A DNA stretch of 64,000 nt from Rhodovulum sulfidophilum DSM 1374 (GCF_001633165.1 NZ_CP015418.1:3224001-3288000), one strand, 5' to 3'; shown: positions 1 through 9,628, counted from the first letter of the stretch. Made by a program: numbers and translations. Notes: generated from the letters alone by a model not told the origin.

Positions 1-262
1 GAGCCCGGCCCGCTTCGGCCGCGCCCGCGAGATCGTGCTGGGCAAGCATTCGGGGCTGGCCGCGGTGACCCGGGCGCTTTCGGCTGCCGGGCTGCCCTCG
101 GACGAGGCCTCGGCCCGCGCGCTGCTGCCGGTTCTGCGCGACTGGGCCGACCGCGAGAAGCGCGCCGCCACCGCTGCCGACCTGATCCTCCTCACCGCCC
201 GGGCCGAGGCGCTTGCCCGCCACCCCGGACCGACCGAACCCCAAGAACGGAGCCTGACATGA
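1..262 (+). CDS. nifV: Homocitrate synthase NifV, C-terminal fragment
   Basis: Only the last 86 codons are in the window; the frame is open from base 2. The segment FGRAREIVLGKHSGL is typical of the C-terminal part of homocitrate synthases and isopropylmalate synthases. NifV condenses acetyl-CoA with 2-oxoglutarate to homocitrate, the organic ligand of the nitrogenase FeMo cofactor. Family assignment as NifV rather than LeuA rests on the downstream nifW and fixABCX genes. The stop codon overlaps the nifW start in an ATGA tetranucleotide at 259-262, so the two are probably translationally coupled. Confidence 0.87.
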   Translation, partial: SPARFGRAREIVLGKHSGLAAVTRALSAAGLPSDEASARALLPVLRDWADREKRAATAADLILLTARAEALARHPGPTEPQERSLT

Positions 263-594
263 CACGCCCAGCACCCCGGCCGAGCATGCTCGACCAGCTC
301 TACGCCCTGTCCTCGGCCGAAGATCTCTTCGCCTTTCTCGACCTGCCCTTCGATCAGGCGGTCCTGAACCGCGCACGTCTGCATGTGATGAAGCGGATGG
401 GCCAGTATCTGGACGAGACCGATCTGGACCAGCTCGACGACGACGGCGTGCGCGCCGCCGCCCGCGATGCGCTGCAGAAGGCCCATGCCGATTTCGAGAA
501 TTCCACCCCGCGCGCCCAGAAGGCGCTGAAGATCTACACGCAACCGCGCGGCAATGTCGTGCCGATGGAGGGGCTCCGGCTGTCTGTCAAATGA
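259..594 (+). CDS. nifW: Nitrogenase stabilizing/protective protein NifW
   Basis: A 111-residue protein, the usual NifW length. It opens with a short polar stretch, then YALSSAEDLFAFLDLPFD, and contains the HVMKRMGQYL segment characteristic of NifW. In the family it is associated with the MoFe protein and with oxygen protection or FeMo-cofactor maturation; the exact mechanism is not settled. It overlaps nifV at its start and fixA at its stop, both through ATGA, inside a nif/fix operon. No alternative function is likely given the size and position. Confidence 0.92.
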   Translation: MTRPAPRPSMLDQLYALSSAEDLFAFLDLPFDQAVLNRARLHVMKRMGQYLDETDLDQLDDDGVRAAARDALQKAHADFENSTPRAQKALKIYTQPRGNVVPMEGLRLSVK

Positions 595-1523
595 GCGAGA
601 AACTCACCGAACCCGACTTCCCCGCCGCCGAGGCCATCGACGCGCCCGAAGCGCCCGTCGAGACCAAGAAGGGGCTCAATATCGTCGTCTGCATCAAGCA
701 GGTGCCGGACTCGGCCCAGATCCGGGTCCATCCGGTCACCAACACCATCATGCGCCAGGGCGTGCCGACGATCATCAACCCCTATGACCTGTTCGCGCTC
801 GAAGAGGCGATGCGGCTCAGGGACGATTACGGCGGGTCGGTCACCGTGCTGACCATGGGTCCGCCCATGGCCGAGGACGCGCTGCGCCGCGCGCTGGGGC
901 TTGGCGCCGACAAGGCGGTGCTGATCACCGACCGCCGCTTTGCCGGGTCGGACACGCTGGCGACCTCCTTCGCGCTGAGCGCGGCGCTGGCCAAGCTGGC
1001 CGAGGACGGCCCCATCGACATCGTCTTCACCGGCAAGCAGACCATCGACGGCGATACCGCCCAGGTCGGCCCCGGCATCGCCCGGCGGATGGGGCTGAAC
1101 CAGCTGACCTATGTCTCGGCCATCGACTCGCTGGAAAGCGACAGCGCCACGATCACCGTCCGGCGCCGCTCCGAGGGCGGGGTGCAGGTGCTGCAATCTA
1201 GGCTGCCCTGCCTGATCACCATGCTCGAGGATACCAACCTGCTGCGCCGGGGCAGCCTGCAGGACATGCTGCGCGCCGCCCGCGCGCCGCTGACGATCTG
1301 GTCGGCCGAGGATGCGGGCATCGAGGACCCGATGAAATGCGGGCTTCGCGGCTCGCCCACGGTGGTCAGGCGCGTCTTCGCGCCCCAGCCCCGCGCCGAG
1401 AAGGCCGAGATGGTCGCGGTCGAGGGCAAGGCGCCGGCGCAAATCGGCGATGCGATCCTCGACGTCCTGTTCGCGAAAAGCCCGAAACTCGAGGCGGACC
1501 TCTCCGCCAAGACCCCTGCATAA
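591..1523 (+). CDS. fixA: Electron transfer flavoprotein beta subunit FixA
   Basis: A 310-residue ETF-beta family protein. The conserved fold begins at about residue 29 with NIVVCIKQVPDSAQI and contains TGKQTIDGDTAQVGPGIA, the nucleotide-binding signature of the family. FixA pairs with FixB, and FixABCX bifurcates electrons from NADH to quinone and to a low-potential ferredoxin or flavodoxin that feeds nitrogenase. The start at 591 overlaps the nifW stop (ATGA) and adds an acidic, proline/alanine-rich extension of about 28 residues before the usual FixA start. No internal ATG lies near residue 29, so the coupled start is preferred. Confidence 0.95.
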   Translation: MSEKLTEPDFPAAEAIDAPEAPVETKKGLNIVVCIKQVPDSAQIRVHPVTNTIMRQGVPTIINPYDLFALEEAMRLRDDYGGSVTVLTMGPPMAEDALRRALGLGADKAVLITDRRFAGSDTLATSFALSAALAKLAEDGPIDIVFTGKQTIDGDTAQVGPGIARRMGLNQLTYVSAIDSLESDSATITVRRRSEGGVQVLQSRLPCLITMLEDTNLLRRGSLQDMLRAARAPLTIWSAEDAGIEDPMKCGLRGSPTVVRRVFAPQPRAEKAEMVAVEGKAPAQIGDAILDVLFAKSPKLEADLSAKTPA

Positions 1524-1535
1524 GGAGACAGCGTG

Positions 1536-2627
1536 ATGGCACAAGCGCCGCAACCCCCCGCCGGCAGCCGCGCCGCGATGCAGATGCAGCTGGCCGAGAA
1601 ATACAAGGATTACAAGCATGTCTGGGTCTTCATCGAGATCGAGCGCGGCAAGGTCCACCCGGTTTCGTGGGAGCTGATGGGCGAGGGCCGCAAGCTCGCG
1701 GACGATCTGGGCGTCGATCTCTGCGCCCTGGTGCTGGGCGGGCGCGACGAGGACACCAAGCAGGCGATCCGGCAGACCTATCACTACGGCGCCGATGTCT
1801 GCTACATCTGCGAGGATCCGCTGCTGGCGGATTACCGCAACGAGCCCTTCACCCAGGCGATGACCGATCTGGTCAACAAGTACCAGCCCGAGATCCTGCT
1901 TCTGGGCGCGACGCCTCTGGGGCGCGACCTGGCGGGCTCGGTCGCGACCACGCTTCAGACCGGTCTGACGGCGGATGCGACCGAGCTGAAGATCGCCGAT
2001 GACAAGTCGCTGGCCGCGACCCGGCCCACCTTCGGCGGCACGCTTCTGTGCACCATCCACACGCTGAACCACCGCCCGCAGATGGCGACGGTGCGACCGC
2101 GGGTGATGGCGATGCCCGAACCCGATACCTCGCGCTCGGGGCGGATGGTCTGGCATTCGCTCAGGATGCAGGAGGACGACATCGTCACCAAGGTGCTCGA
2201 ATTCGTCTCGGACGCCCAGGTCGAGAAGGCCAACCTCGCCTATGCCGATATCGTCGTCGCGGGCGGGCTGGGGCTGCAACAGCCGCAGAACCTGGCGCTG
2301 GTGCAGCGGCTGGCCGAGGTGCTGGGCGCCGAATGGGGCGTCTCGCGGCCGCTGGTGCAGAAGGGCTGGGCCCCGGCCGAACGCCAGATCGGCCAGACCG
2401 GCAACACCATCCGGCCCAAGCTTTACATCGCCGCCGGGATCTCGGGCGCGATCCAGCACCGGGTCGGGGTCGAGGGGGCGGATCTGATCATCGCGATCAA
2501 TACCGACCCCGAGGCCAAGATCTTCGAATTCGCCCATCTGGGCGTGGTGGCCGACGCGCTGACCGTGCTGCCGGCGCTCACCGATGCCTTCGCCCGCCGG
2601 TTGTCGGCGCGTGCGATGGCCAGCTGA
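1536..2627 (+). CDS. fixB: Electron transfer flavoprotein alpha subunit FixB
   Basis: A 363-residue ETF-alpha protein. The C-terminal FAD domain is clear: [19 protein letters not shown] near residue 242, followed by [19 protein letters not shown] and [15 protein letters not shown]. It forms the FixAB flavoprotein of the bifurcating FixABCX complex. GTG at 1533 and ATG at 1536 lie side by side. The Shine-Dalgarno AAGGAGA at 1522-1528 is better spaced for the ATG, so 1536 is chosen. It follows fixA by only 12 bases in the same operon. Confidence 0.95.
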   Translation: MAQAPQPPAGSRAAMQMQLAEKYKDYKHVWVFIEIERGKVHPVSWELMGEGRKLADDLGVDLCALVLGGRDEDTKQAIRQTYHYGADVCYICEDPLLADYRNEPFTQAMTDLVNKYQPEILLLGATPLGRDLAGSVATTLQTGLTADATELKIADDKSLAATRPTFGGTLLCTIHTLNHRPQMATVRPRVMAMPEPDTSRSGRMVWHSLRMQEDDIVTKVLEFVSDAQVEKANLAYADIVVAGGLGLQQPQNLALVQRLAEVLGAEWGVSRPLVQKGWAPAERQIGQTGNTIRPKLYIAAGISGAIQHRVGVEGADLIIAINTDPEAKIFEFAHLGVVADALTVLPALTDAFARRLSARAMAS

Positions 2628-2639
2628 GAGGACTGACCG

Positions 2640-3950
2640 ATGCCTGCTGAACATTTCGATGCAATCGTCGTCGGGGCCGGGCCCTCCGGCAACGCGGCCG
2701 CCTACACCATGGGCAAGGCCGGAATGAACGTGCTGCAGATCGACCGGGGCGAATATCCCGGCTCGAAGAACGTGCAGGGCGCGATCCTCTATGCCGATGC
2801 CCTGGAACGCATCATCCCGGATTTCCGCGAGACCGCGCCCCTCGAACGCCATGTGGTCGAACAGCGGTTCTGGATGCTGTCGGAAAACTCCCATACCGGC
2901 ACCCATCACCGCTCGGACACCTTCAACGAGGAAAAACCCAACCGCTACACCATCCTGCGCGCACAGTTCGACAAGTGGTTCTCGAAACAGGTGCGCGAGG
3001 CCGGGGTCACGCTGATCACCGAGACCACGGTGACCGAGCTGGTGAAGAACGAGGCCGGCAAGGTCATCGGCGTGCTGACCGACCGCGAGGGCGGCCCGGT
3101 CTATGCCGATGTGGTGGTGCTGGGCGAAGGCGTGAACGGGCTTGTCGGCCAGCGCTCGGGCTTCCGCCCCGAGCTCAAGCCCCAGCATGTGGCGCTGGCG
3201 GTCAAGGAAACCCATTTCCTGCCCGAAGAGACCATCCGCGAACGCTTCAATCTCGCCGACGAGGAGGAGGGCGTGGTGATCGAGGTGCTGGGCTCGGTGT
3301 CGTCTGGCATGGTCGGGACCGGGTTCCTTTACACCAACAAGGAATCGATCTCGATCGGCGTCGGCTGTCTGGTCGCCGATTTCGCCCGCGAGAAGATCCC
3401 GCCCTACGAGCTGCTCGACCGGTTCAAGAACCACCCTTCGGTCAAGCCGCTCCTGAAGGGCGCCGAGATGAAGGAATATGTCGCCCACCTGATCCCCGAG
3501 GGCGGCTATGACGCGATCCCGCGGCTGACCGGCGATGGCTGGCTGATCGTGGGCGATGCCGGTCAGTTCCTGAACGCGGTGCACCGCGAGGGCTCGAACC
3601 TCGCCATGACCTCGGGCCGGCTGGCGGGCGAAAGCCTGGCCGCGCTCAAGGCGCAGGGCCTGCCCGCCAGCGAGGAGAATCTCAAGCTTTACCGCGACGC
3701 GCTCGAAGAGAGCTTCGTGATCAAGGATCTCAGGAAATACCGCAAGATCCCGCGGCTGCTGGAGAAGAACCGGCAGCTCTTCACCACCTACCCCGCGATC
3801 CTCAACCGGTCGATGAACGCCTTCCTGCGGGTCGACGGGCGCGACAAGCGGGCCAAGGAAGCCGAGATCCTGAAGGGTCTCAAGACATCGCGCGGCAACT
3901 GGCTGAATGTTGCCGTCGACATGCTCAAAGTGGCGAGGGCCTGGAGATGA
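2640..3950 (+). CDS. fixC: FixC flavoprotein (ETF:quinone oxidoreductase-like)
   Basis: A 436-residue FAD protein. The N-terminal dinucleotide fold is [19 protein letters not shown] at about residues 10-28, and a second FAD-contacting segment, [20 protein letters not shown], lies near residue 300. FixC is the membrane-associated oxidoreductase of FixABCX and resembles ETF:ubiquinone oxidoreductase but lacks its C-terminal iron-sulfur domain, which is supplied by FixX. The gene lies 12 bases after fixB and overlaps fixX by four bases (ATGA at 3947-3950). Length and motifs are normal for the family. Confidence 0.95.
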   Translation: MPAEHFDAIVVGAGPSGNAAAYTMGKAGMNVLQIDRGEYPGSKNVQGAILYADALERIIPDFRETAPLERHVVEQRFWMLSENSHTGTHHRSDTFNEEKPNRYTILRAQFDKWFSKQVREAGVTLITETTVTELVKNEAGKVIGVLTDREGGPVYADVVVLGEGVNGLVGQRSGFRPELKPQHVALAVKETHFLPEETIRERFNLADEEEGVVIEVLGSVSSGMVGTGFLYTNKESISIGVGCLVADFAREKIPPYELLDRFKNHPSVKPLLKGAEMKEYVAHLIPEGGYDAIPRLTGDGWLIVGDAGQFLNAVHREGSNLAMTSGRLAGESLAALKAQGLPASEENLKLYRDALEESFVIKDLRKYRKIPRLLEKNRQLFTTYPAILNRSMNAFLRVDGRDKRAKEAEILKGLKTSRGNWLNVAVDMLKVARAWR

Positions 3951-4258
3951 ACGACAAGACCAACGGCACCAAATCCCCACGCATGGAAGAACGGCTTTAC
4001 CAGAACCGCTATCAGGTGGATGAAGGCCGCCCCCATGTGAAGATCAACCACCAGCCCGGCGGCGACAGCGAAGAGCTGAAGGCGCTGACCAAGATCTGCC
4101 CGGCCGGCTGCTACTCGATCAACGAGGAGGGCCAGGTCGAGGTGGCGGCCGATGGCTGCATGGAATGCGGCACCTGCCGGATCGTGTGCCAGGCCACGGG
4201 CGAGCTGGAATGGTCTTATCCCCGAGGCGGTTACGGGGTTCTCTTCAAGTTCGGCTGA
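3947..4258 (+). CDS. fixX: Ferredoxin-like protein FixX
   Basis: A 103-residue ferredoxin-like protein with the cysteine pattern CPAGC near residue 46 and [11 protein letters not shown] near residues 71-81, ending in the family signature [15 protein letters not shown]. It carries the iron-sulfur centers that complete FixC and hand electrons to the nitrogenase donor or the quinone side. It is the last gene of the nifV-nifW-fixABCX series; the next gene, rpoN, starts 106 bases later. Confidence 0.95.
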   Translation: MNDKTNGTKSPRMEERLYQNRYQVDEGRPHVKINHQPGGDSEELKALTKICPAGCYSINEEGQVEVAADGCMECGTCRIVCQATGELEWSYPRGGYGVLFKFG

Positions 4259-4333
4259 GCCCCCGGACCGGCGCGCCCCGACCTTGTCGGCCCGGGCGGC
4301 CGGGCGTGACGGAATGCTGCGCTATGAGTGTGG

Positions 4334-4353
4334 AACACGGTCGTTTCCGTGTT
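4334..4353. promoter_or_regulatory. Inverted repeat upstream of rpoN
   Basis: A 7-bp dyad, AACACGG and CCGTGTT, separated by six bases, ends 11 bases before the rpoN start. It may be an operator or a leader hairpin. I see no matching regulator consensus and no convincing -24/-12 sigma-54 element here, so the function is open. Confidence 0.35.
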
Positions 4354-4364
4354 AGGGTTGTACC

Positions 4365-5672
4365 ATGGAGATGATGGTTTCCCAGCGCCAGACCCAGGGT
4401 CTGGCCATGACCGCGAAGATGCAGGCGGCGCTCAGGATCCTGCAGATGACGGCGGTCGACCTCTCGGCCTATCTGGCCGAGGAGGCGCTGGAGAATCCCT
4501 GTCTCGAAGTATCCGTGCCGCAGGCGCTGCGCGCCGTGCCGAGCGGCGTTGCCGGCAGCGGCGCAGGCTCCGATTTCGACGCGGTCGCGGCGCTGGCCTC
4601 GGACAGGCCCAGCCTTTACGACCATGTCCTGCGCCAGATCGCGCTGGCCTTTCCCGATCCGCGCCAGGCCCGCGTGGCCGAGACCTTCGCCGAGGCGCTG
4701 GAGCCGACCGGCTGGCTCGGCAGCCCGCCCGAGGCCGTCGCCGCCGCGGCCGGGGTGCCGATCAGCGTGGCCGAGGCGGTGCTGGCACGGCTGCAGCAGT
4801 TCGAACCGGCCGGGCTTTTCGCCCGCGGACTTGCCGACTGTCTCCGGCTTCAGGCCGAGGACAGGGACATGCTGACCTGGGAGCTGTCGGTCATTCTCGA
4901 CAATCTCGGAATGGTCGCCGAGGGCCGGATCGACGCGCTGGCCGAGCTTTGCGACGGCACGCCCCAGGACGTGCGCAATGCGCTGCGCGCGATCCGCGGG
5001 CTCGATCCCAAGCCCGGCCTCGCCTTCGCCGCGACCGAGCCCCCGATCCTGCCGCCCGATCTGAGGGTGATCCGCAAGGACGGCACCTGGGCGGTCGAGC
5101 TGAACCGCTCGGCCCTGCCCGCGATCAAGGTCACCGAAGCCCCCGAGACCGGGCGCGACACCGCCGCGCGGACCTATGCCACCCGGGCCCGCTCGCGCGC
5201 GCAATGGCTGGCCCGCGCGGTCGAGCGGCGGCATTCCACCCTGCTGGCGGCCGCGGTCTGCCTGGTGCGGCGGCAGGGCGACTATCTCGACCGCGGCCCG
5301 CGCCATCTGCACCCGCTCGGCACCGAGGACGTGGCCGAGGAACTGGGCCTGCATGCCTCGACCGTCAGCCGCGCGGTGCAGCACCGGATGATCGAGACGC
5401 CGCGCGGCACGGTGCCGCTGCGGACCTTCTTCAGCCGTGCCTTCACCCCCGGATCGGGCGAGGACGGGCCGTCGCAGGATGCGCTGATCGCCTTGGTGGG
5501 CGATATCGTGGCCAAGGAGAACCCGGCCCGGCCGCTCTCGGATGCGGCGATCGCGGCCGAGGCCAAGGCGGCGGGATTTGCCCTCGCCCGCCGCACCGTC
5601 GCCAAGTATCGCGACGTGCTGGGCATCCCCTCCTCCTACGACCGTCGCCAGAACGCCCGCATCAGCGCCTGA
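4365..5672 (+). CDS. rpoN: RNA polymerase sigma-54 factor RpoN
   Basis: A 435-residue sigma-54 factor. The glutamine-rich N-terminal activator-response region reads SQRQTQGLAMTAKMQAALRI. The helix-turn-helix VAEELGLHASTVSRAVQ lies at about residues 324-340, and the RpoN box ARRTVAKYRDVLGIP at about 407-421 binds the -24 promoter element. It is shorter than the roughly 480 residues common in proteobacteria, as is typical of Rhodobacter RpoN proteins. Its position directly after fixX suggests a nif-dedicated sigma-54 that works with NifA. The start ATG at 4365 has a weak AGGG Shine-Dalgarno. Confidence 0.95.
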   Translation: MEMMVSQRQTQGLAMTAKMQAALRILQMTAVDLSAYLAEEALENPCLEVSVPQALRAVPSGVAGSGAGSDFDAVAALASDRPSLYDHVLRQIALAFPDPRQARVAETFAEALEPTGWLGSPPEAVAAAAGVPISVAEAVLARLQQFEPAGLFARGLADCLRLQAEDRDMLTWELSVILDNLGMVAEGRIDALAELCDGTPQDVRNALRAIRGLDPKPGLAFAATEPPILPPDLRVIRKDGTWAVELNRSALPAIKVTEAPETGRDTAARTYATRARSRAQWLARAVERRHSTLLAAAVCLVRRQGDYLDRGPRHLHPLGTEDVAEELGLHASTVSRAVQHRMIETPRGTVPLRTFFSRAFTPGSGEDGPSQDALIALVGDIVAKENPARPLSDAAIAAEAKAAGFALARRTVAKYRDVLGIPSSYDRRQNARISA

Positions 5673-5681
5673 GCCCCCTGC

Positions 5682-6452
5682 TCAGCCGCTTGCGAAGGTC
5701 TCGACCAGCGCCGTCATACCGCGCTGCAATGTCACCATGTCGACCCCGACCGCGGTGAAGCCGGTGCCGAGCGCGATGCAATGCCGCGCGAAATCGGGAT
5801 CGAGCGCGAGGATGCCGGAAGGCACCCCCACCGCCTTCAGCCGCCCGATGGCGCCCTCGATGGCCGCGATCACGGCCGGGTGCTCGGGCTGGCCCGGATA
5901 GCCCATGCTGGCCGACAGATCGGCAGGGCCGATGAAGATGCCGTCGACCCCCTCGACGGTCGCGATCTCTTCCAGCCGCTCGAGCGCGGCCACGGTCTCG
6001 ATCTGCAGGATCAGGCATAGTTCCTCCTCGGCACGGCGGAGGTAATCGGCCACCAGCCCGTAGCGGCTGGCCCGCGTCATCCCCGCCATCCCGCGCAGCC
6101 CGCGCGGCGGATAGCGCATCGCCTGCACCGCCGCCTCGGCCTCGTCGCGCGACTGCACGTAAGGCAGCATCAAGGTCTGCGCCCCCTGATCGAGATGGCG
6201 CTTGATCAGCACCCAGTCATTGATCGCCGGGCGCACCACCGCCGAGGCCGCCGGATAGCCCGCCACCGCCTGCAGCGCCGGCAGCGCGTCGGTCACCTCC
6301 ATCGCGCCATGTTCGCCGTCGATCACGATCCAGTCGAAACCGCAGGCAGCCAGGCATTCCGCGACGGTCGCATCCGGGATCGCGTTCCAGACCCCCAGCT
6401 GATGCCGCCCGTCCCTCAGCCCCGCCTTGAACCTGTTGACCGGATTTTCCAT
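5682..6452 (-). CDS. HpcH/HpaI family aldolase
   Basis: A 256-residue class II pyruvate aldolase. It contains DWIVIDGEHGAME near residue 45 (catalytic His/metal region), LMLPYVQSRDEA, and the Glu/Asp metal-ligand segments LILQIETVAALERL and GVDGIFIGPADLSASMG. Relatives such as HpaI and RhmA reversibly cleave 2-keto-4-hydroxy acids to pyruvate and an aldehyde. The exact substrate cannot be read from sequence. An upstream in-frame start exists at 6512, but ATG at 6452 follows a strong GGGGAGG Shine-Dalgarno and matches the family start. It converges on rpoN with 9 bases between stops. Confidence 0.9.
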   Translation of the reverse strand: MENPVNRFKAGLRDGRHQLGVWNAIPDATVAECLAACGFDWIVIDGEHGAMEVTDALPALQAVAGYPAASAVVRPAINDWVLIKRHLDQGAQTLMLPYVQSRDEAEAAVQAMRYPPRGLRGMAGMTRASRYGLVADYLRRAEEELCLILQIETVAALERLEEIATVEGVDGIFIGPADLSASMGYPGQPEHPAVIAAIEGAIGRLKAVGVPSGILALDPDFARHCIALGTGFTAVGVDMVTLQRGMTALVETFASG

Positions 6453-6572
6453 GCGTTTCCTCCCCTTGCGCATTGCCCGGCGCAGGCTGCGACGCGGCCC
6501 GTTCCCGGTCAAGCCCGGAACGCGTCAGGCGCGAAAAGCGTCAGCCCGGACCGGCGGCAGCCTCGGGCAAGC

Positions 6573-7874
6573 TCAGGTCTCGCGGAAGGCGCGTTCGAAA
6601 TAGACCGCCAGCGGATGCAGCAGGTAGGATAGCGGCGAGCGGTCGCGGGTGCGGATGAAGGATTCGACCGGCATGCCGGGCACCAGCTCGATATCGGGCA
6701 GATCGGCCATCTCGTCGATATCGGGCTGGATCACCACCTCGTAGAAGGTCGCCCGCGTCGCCTCGTCGGTCAGCGCATCGGCCGAGACCCGAAGCACCTG
6801 GCCCGAGACATTGGGCGTGGTCCGGCTGTCGAAGGTGGTGAATTTCAGCGAGACCGGCTGGCCCGGGAACACCTCGTCGATATCGGTGGTCTCGACCCGG
6901 GCCGAGACCAGCAGCGCCTGCCCGCCCGGCACGACATACATCATCGGTTCGGCCGCCTGCACCACCGAGCCCACGGTGAACACCTTCGAGCCGAACACCA
7001 CCCCGTCGACCGGGCTGCGGATATCGAGCCGCGACAGCCGCTCGGCCAGGCTGAGCCGACGCTCCTGCAACTCGATCTCGGAATATTGCAGGTCGCGCAG
7101 CGTGGTGATCGCATCCTCGCGGCGGCTTTCGCGCAGCCGGAGCCCCCGCACGACAAGCTCCGAGACCTTGGCGCGCAGCTCGGCCTCCTGCGAGGCCAGC
7201 CGCCCGATATTGCCCTCGAGCCCCGCCTCCTCGCGCTGAAGCGCGAGCACCTGGCTCGCTGGCACGAGGCTCTGGCGATAGAGCGTCATCTTGTCGGCCA
7301 GTTCCTTCTCGATCAGCACCAGCTGCTTTTGCAGCGCGTCCTGCTGGGCGCGGGTGCCCTCGATCTGGTTGTCGATCTGCACGGTCTGCTCGTGCAATTG
7401 ATCGAGTTCCTGCGCCAGCGCCGTCTTGCGCGCGGCGAACAGCCGGGTCTGGCCCTCGACATGATCGAGGACCCAGGCGGGATCGATATTGTCGAAACTG
7501 TCGAGGACGGCGAAATCGGGGCTGTCGAGCCCGTCGCGCTCGGCCACCAGCCGGGCCTTGCGGGCCTGGATCTCCAGCAGCTGGCGTTCGACGATCATCT
7601 GCTCCGAGCGCAGGAAGGTGCCGTCGAGCCGGACCAGGACCTGCCCGGCCGCGACCGCATCGCCATCCTTGGCCAGGATCTCTCCGACCACGCCGCCATC
7701 GGCATGCTGCACCACCTGACGTTCGGTTTCGACCTTGATCGTGCCCGGCGCCACGACAGCGCCCGCGATGCTGGTGGCCACGCTCCAGCCGCCGATGCCG
7801 CCCACCAGGCAGAGAATGGCGACGAGCCCCACCGCCAGCGGCAAGCGGGCGCTTTCCGGCGATCTCGCGGTCAT
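6573..7874 (-). CDS. HlyD-family membrane fusion protein of a type I secretion system
   Basis: A 433-residue periplasmic adaptor. One N-terminal membrane helix (about residues 12-35) is followed by the lipoyl half-motif VVQHADGGVVGEILAKDGDA. A long coiled-coil hairpin (about residues 95-260) comes next, then the second half-motif LDIRSPVDGVVFGSKVFTVG and a beta-barrel tail ending in VPGMPVESFIRTRDRSPLSYLLHPL, typical of PrtE/HlyD proteins. It bridges the inner-membrane ABC exporter to a TolC-like channel. Its start overlaps the stop of the ABC transporter gene by four bases. No outer-membrane channel gene is adjacent. Confidence 0.93.
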   Translation of the reverse strand: MTARSPESARLPLAVGLVAILCLVGGIGGWSVATSIAGAVVAPGTIKVETERQVVQHADGGVVGEILAKDGDAVAAGQVLVRLDGTFLRSEQMIVERQLLEIQARKARLVAERDGLDSPDFAVLDSFDNIDPAWVLDHVEGQTRLFAARKTALAQELDQLHEQTVQIDNQIEGTRAQQDALQKQLVLIEKELADKMTLYRQSLVPASQVLALQREEAGLEGNIGRLASQEAELRAKVSELVVRGLRLRESRREDAITTLRDLQYSEIELQERRLSLAERLSRLDIRSPVDGVVFGSKVFTVGSVVQAAEPMMYVVPGGQALLVSARVETTDIDEVFPGQPVSLKFTTFDSRTTPNVSGQVLRVSADALTDEATRATFYEVVIQPDIDEMADLPDIELVPGMPVESFIRTRDRSPLSYLLHPLAVYFERAFRET

Positions 7875-9628
7875 CTCCGCGCCTCCTGCTCCGGCACCGC
7901 GGTGCTGCGGACCGCGCCCATCGCGCGCTGCACCTCGGGCGCGTTCCGGACCACGCTTCTGAGGACCTCGTCGCGCGGCCCCAGCGCCTTCTGCTGGCCG
8001 CCATCGATCACCATCAGACGGTCGCAGACCGCGATCGCGGTCGGGCGGTGGGTCATGATCAGAACCGACTTTCCGGCCCGCTTCATGTCGGTCACGACCG
8101 CGTTCAGCGCCTCGGACCCGTCGGCGTCGAGCGCGGAATTGGGCTCGTCGAGCACCAGCAGCACCGGGTCGTGATAAAGCGCCCGCGCCAGCGCCAGCCG
8201 CTGCCGCTGACCGCCCGACAACAGGCCGCTGCCCTCGATCAGCATGGTGTCATAGCCCTGCGGCAGCCTCAGGATGATGTCATGCACCCTGGCCAGCGTG
8301 GCCGCCTGCACCACCCGCGCCGGATCGGGGTTCAGTTCCATATGGGCGATGTTCTCGGCCACGGTGCCGTCGAAGAAGCGCACCTCCTGCGGCAGACAGC
8401 CCATCAACTGGCCCAGCCGCTCGGGACCGTACTGGTCGAGCGTGGCGCCGTCGAGCCGGACCTCGCCCGCGCTGGGCGCCAATAGCCCCTGGATGATCCG
8501 CGCCAGCGTGGTCTTGCCGACGCCGCTCTTGCCGATCACGCCCAGCGCCTCGCCGGGCGTGATCTCGAAGCTGATGCCCTGCAGCACCGGCGGCGCGCCG
8601 GGCGCGCTGGCCCGCAGGCCGATATTGGTCACGCTCAGATGCGCCACCGGATCGGGCAGCCGGGTCGGCCGGATCCGCTCGGGCACCGCCTGCAGGAACT
8701 CGGTCAGCGCGCGCCAGCCGCTGCGGGCGCGCTGGATCAGGGCCCACTGGCCCAGCACCTGCTCGATCGGCGCGAGCGCGCGGCCCAGCAGGATAGACGA
8801 GGCGATCATCGCCCCCGGCGTCACCGCATGCTGCAGCACCAGATAGGCCCCGAGCGCCAGAATCGCCGATTGCAGGAAGAAACGGAACGCGCGCGAGAAG
8901 CTGGCAAAGCTGCCGCTGCGGTCATTGGCCGACATGCCCTCGGCATTGGCCTCGTCCTGCATCCGCGCCCAGCGCTCGGACATCACCGAGGCCATGCCCT
9001 GCGACCAGATCAGCCCGCCGCCCTCCTCGGCCTGCCGCGCCAGCCGCGCCGCGCGCGAGGATCTGGACTGCGAGCGTTCCAGCGCGCCCCCCGTCACCCA
9101 GCGATTGACGAGCGTGGCCAGGATCAGCACCGCGCCGCCGCCGATGGCCGCAAATCCCAGCAGGGGATGAAACAGGAAGATCGCCGCCAGGAAGACCGGC
9201 GTCCAGGGCATGTCGAACAGCGCCAGCAGCACCGGCGCCGCGAAGAGGTTCCGGATCGCGTCGAGATCGCCGATGGCGGTGGCGCCCGGCCCCTCCCCGC
9301 CGCGCAAGGCCGCGCGTTCGACCATTGCCGAAAACACCCGCCGCGCCAGCGCCGCCTGCAGCCGCAAGCCGATCCGCGCCATCACCCGGCCGCGGGCATA
9401 GTCGAGCAGCCAGTAGAACAGATACAGCGCCGCGACCAGGATGAAGAGCGCGACAAGGGTCTCCTCCGAGCGCGAGCCAAGCACCCGGTCATAGACCTGC
9501 AGCATGAAGATCGGGCCGGTCAGCATCAGAAGGTTGGTGAAGACGCTGAAGACCAGCACCGCCAGAAGCAGGCCGCGGCTTTGCGCCCGGCCAAGCGTCA
9601 GCTCCTTCTTCGGACCGCGCCGGATCAT
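7871..9628 (-). CDS. Type I secretion system permease/ATPase (PrtD type)
   Basis: A 585-residue ABC exporter. The N-terminal transmembrane domain begins SRGLLLAVLVFSVFTNLLML and contains MLQVYDRVL, typical of the PrtD/HasD group. The ATPase domain has Walker A GKSGVGKTT near residue 365, signature LSGGQRQRLALARAL, and Walker B VLLVLDEPNSALD. It exports an unfolded protein directly across both membranes with the downstream HlyD partner. ATG at 9628, with GGAGGG upstream, is preferred over the in-frame start at 9703. No RTX-type substrate is encoded nearby, so the cargo is unknown. Confidence 0.93.
   Translation of the reverse strand: MIRRGPKKELTLGRAQSRGLLLAVLVFSVFTNLLMLTGPIFMLQVYDRVLGSRSEETLVALFILVAALYLFYWLLDYARGRVMARIGLRLQAALARRVFSAMVERAALRGGEGPGATAIGDLDAIRNLFAAPVLLALFDMPWTPVFLAAIFLFHPLLGFAAIGGGAVLILATLVNRWVTGGALERSQSRSSRAARLARQAEEGGGLIWSQGMASVMSERWARMQDEANAEGMSANDRSGSFASFSRAFRFFLQSAILALGAYLVLQHAVTPGAMIASSILLGRALAPIEQVLGQWALIQRARSGWRALTEFLQAVPERIRPTRLPDPVAHLSVTNIGLRASAPGAPPVLQGISFEITPGEALGVIGKSGVGKTTLARIIQGLLAPSAGEVRLDGATLDQYGPERLGQLMGCLPQEVRFFDGTVAENIAHMELNPDPARVVQAATLARVHDIILRLPQGYDTMLIEGSGLLSGGQRQRLALARALYHDPVLLVLDEPNSALDADGSEALNAVVTDMKRAGKSVLIMTHRPTAIAVCDRLMVIDGGQQKALGPRDEVLRSVVRNAPEVQRAMGAVRSTAVPEQEARR

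Noticed and set aside
534..3980. 1148-codon minus-strand ORF opposite fixABC
   Set aside because: It mirrors the codon bias of the real plus-strand fix genes, has low-complexity His/Arg/Gly-rich sequence and no domain.
4325..4350. Sigma-54 -24/-12 promoter before rpoN
   Set aside because: TGGAAC is present but the GC at -12 is missing at the required spacing.
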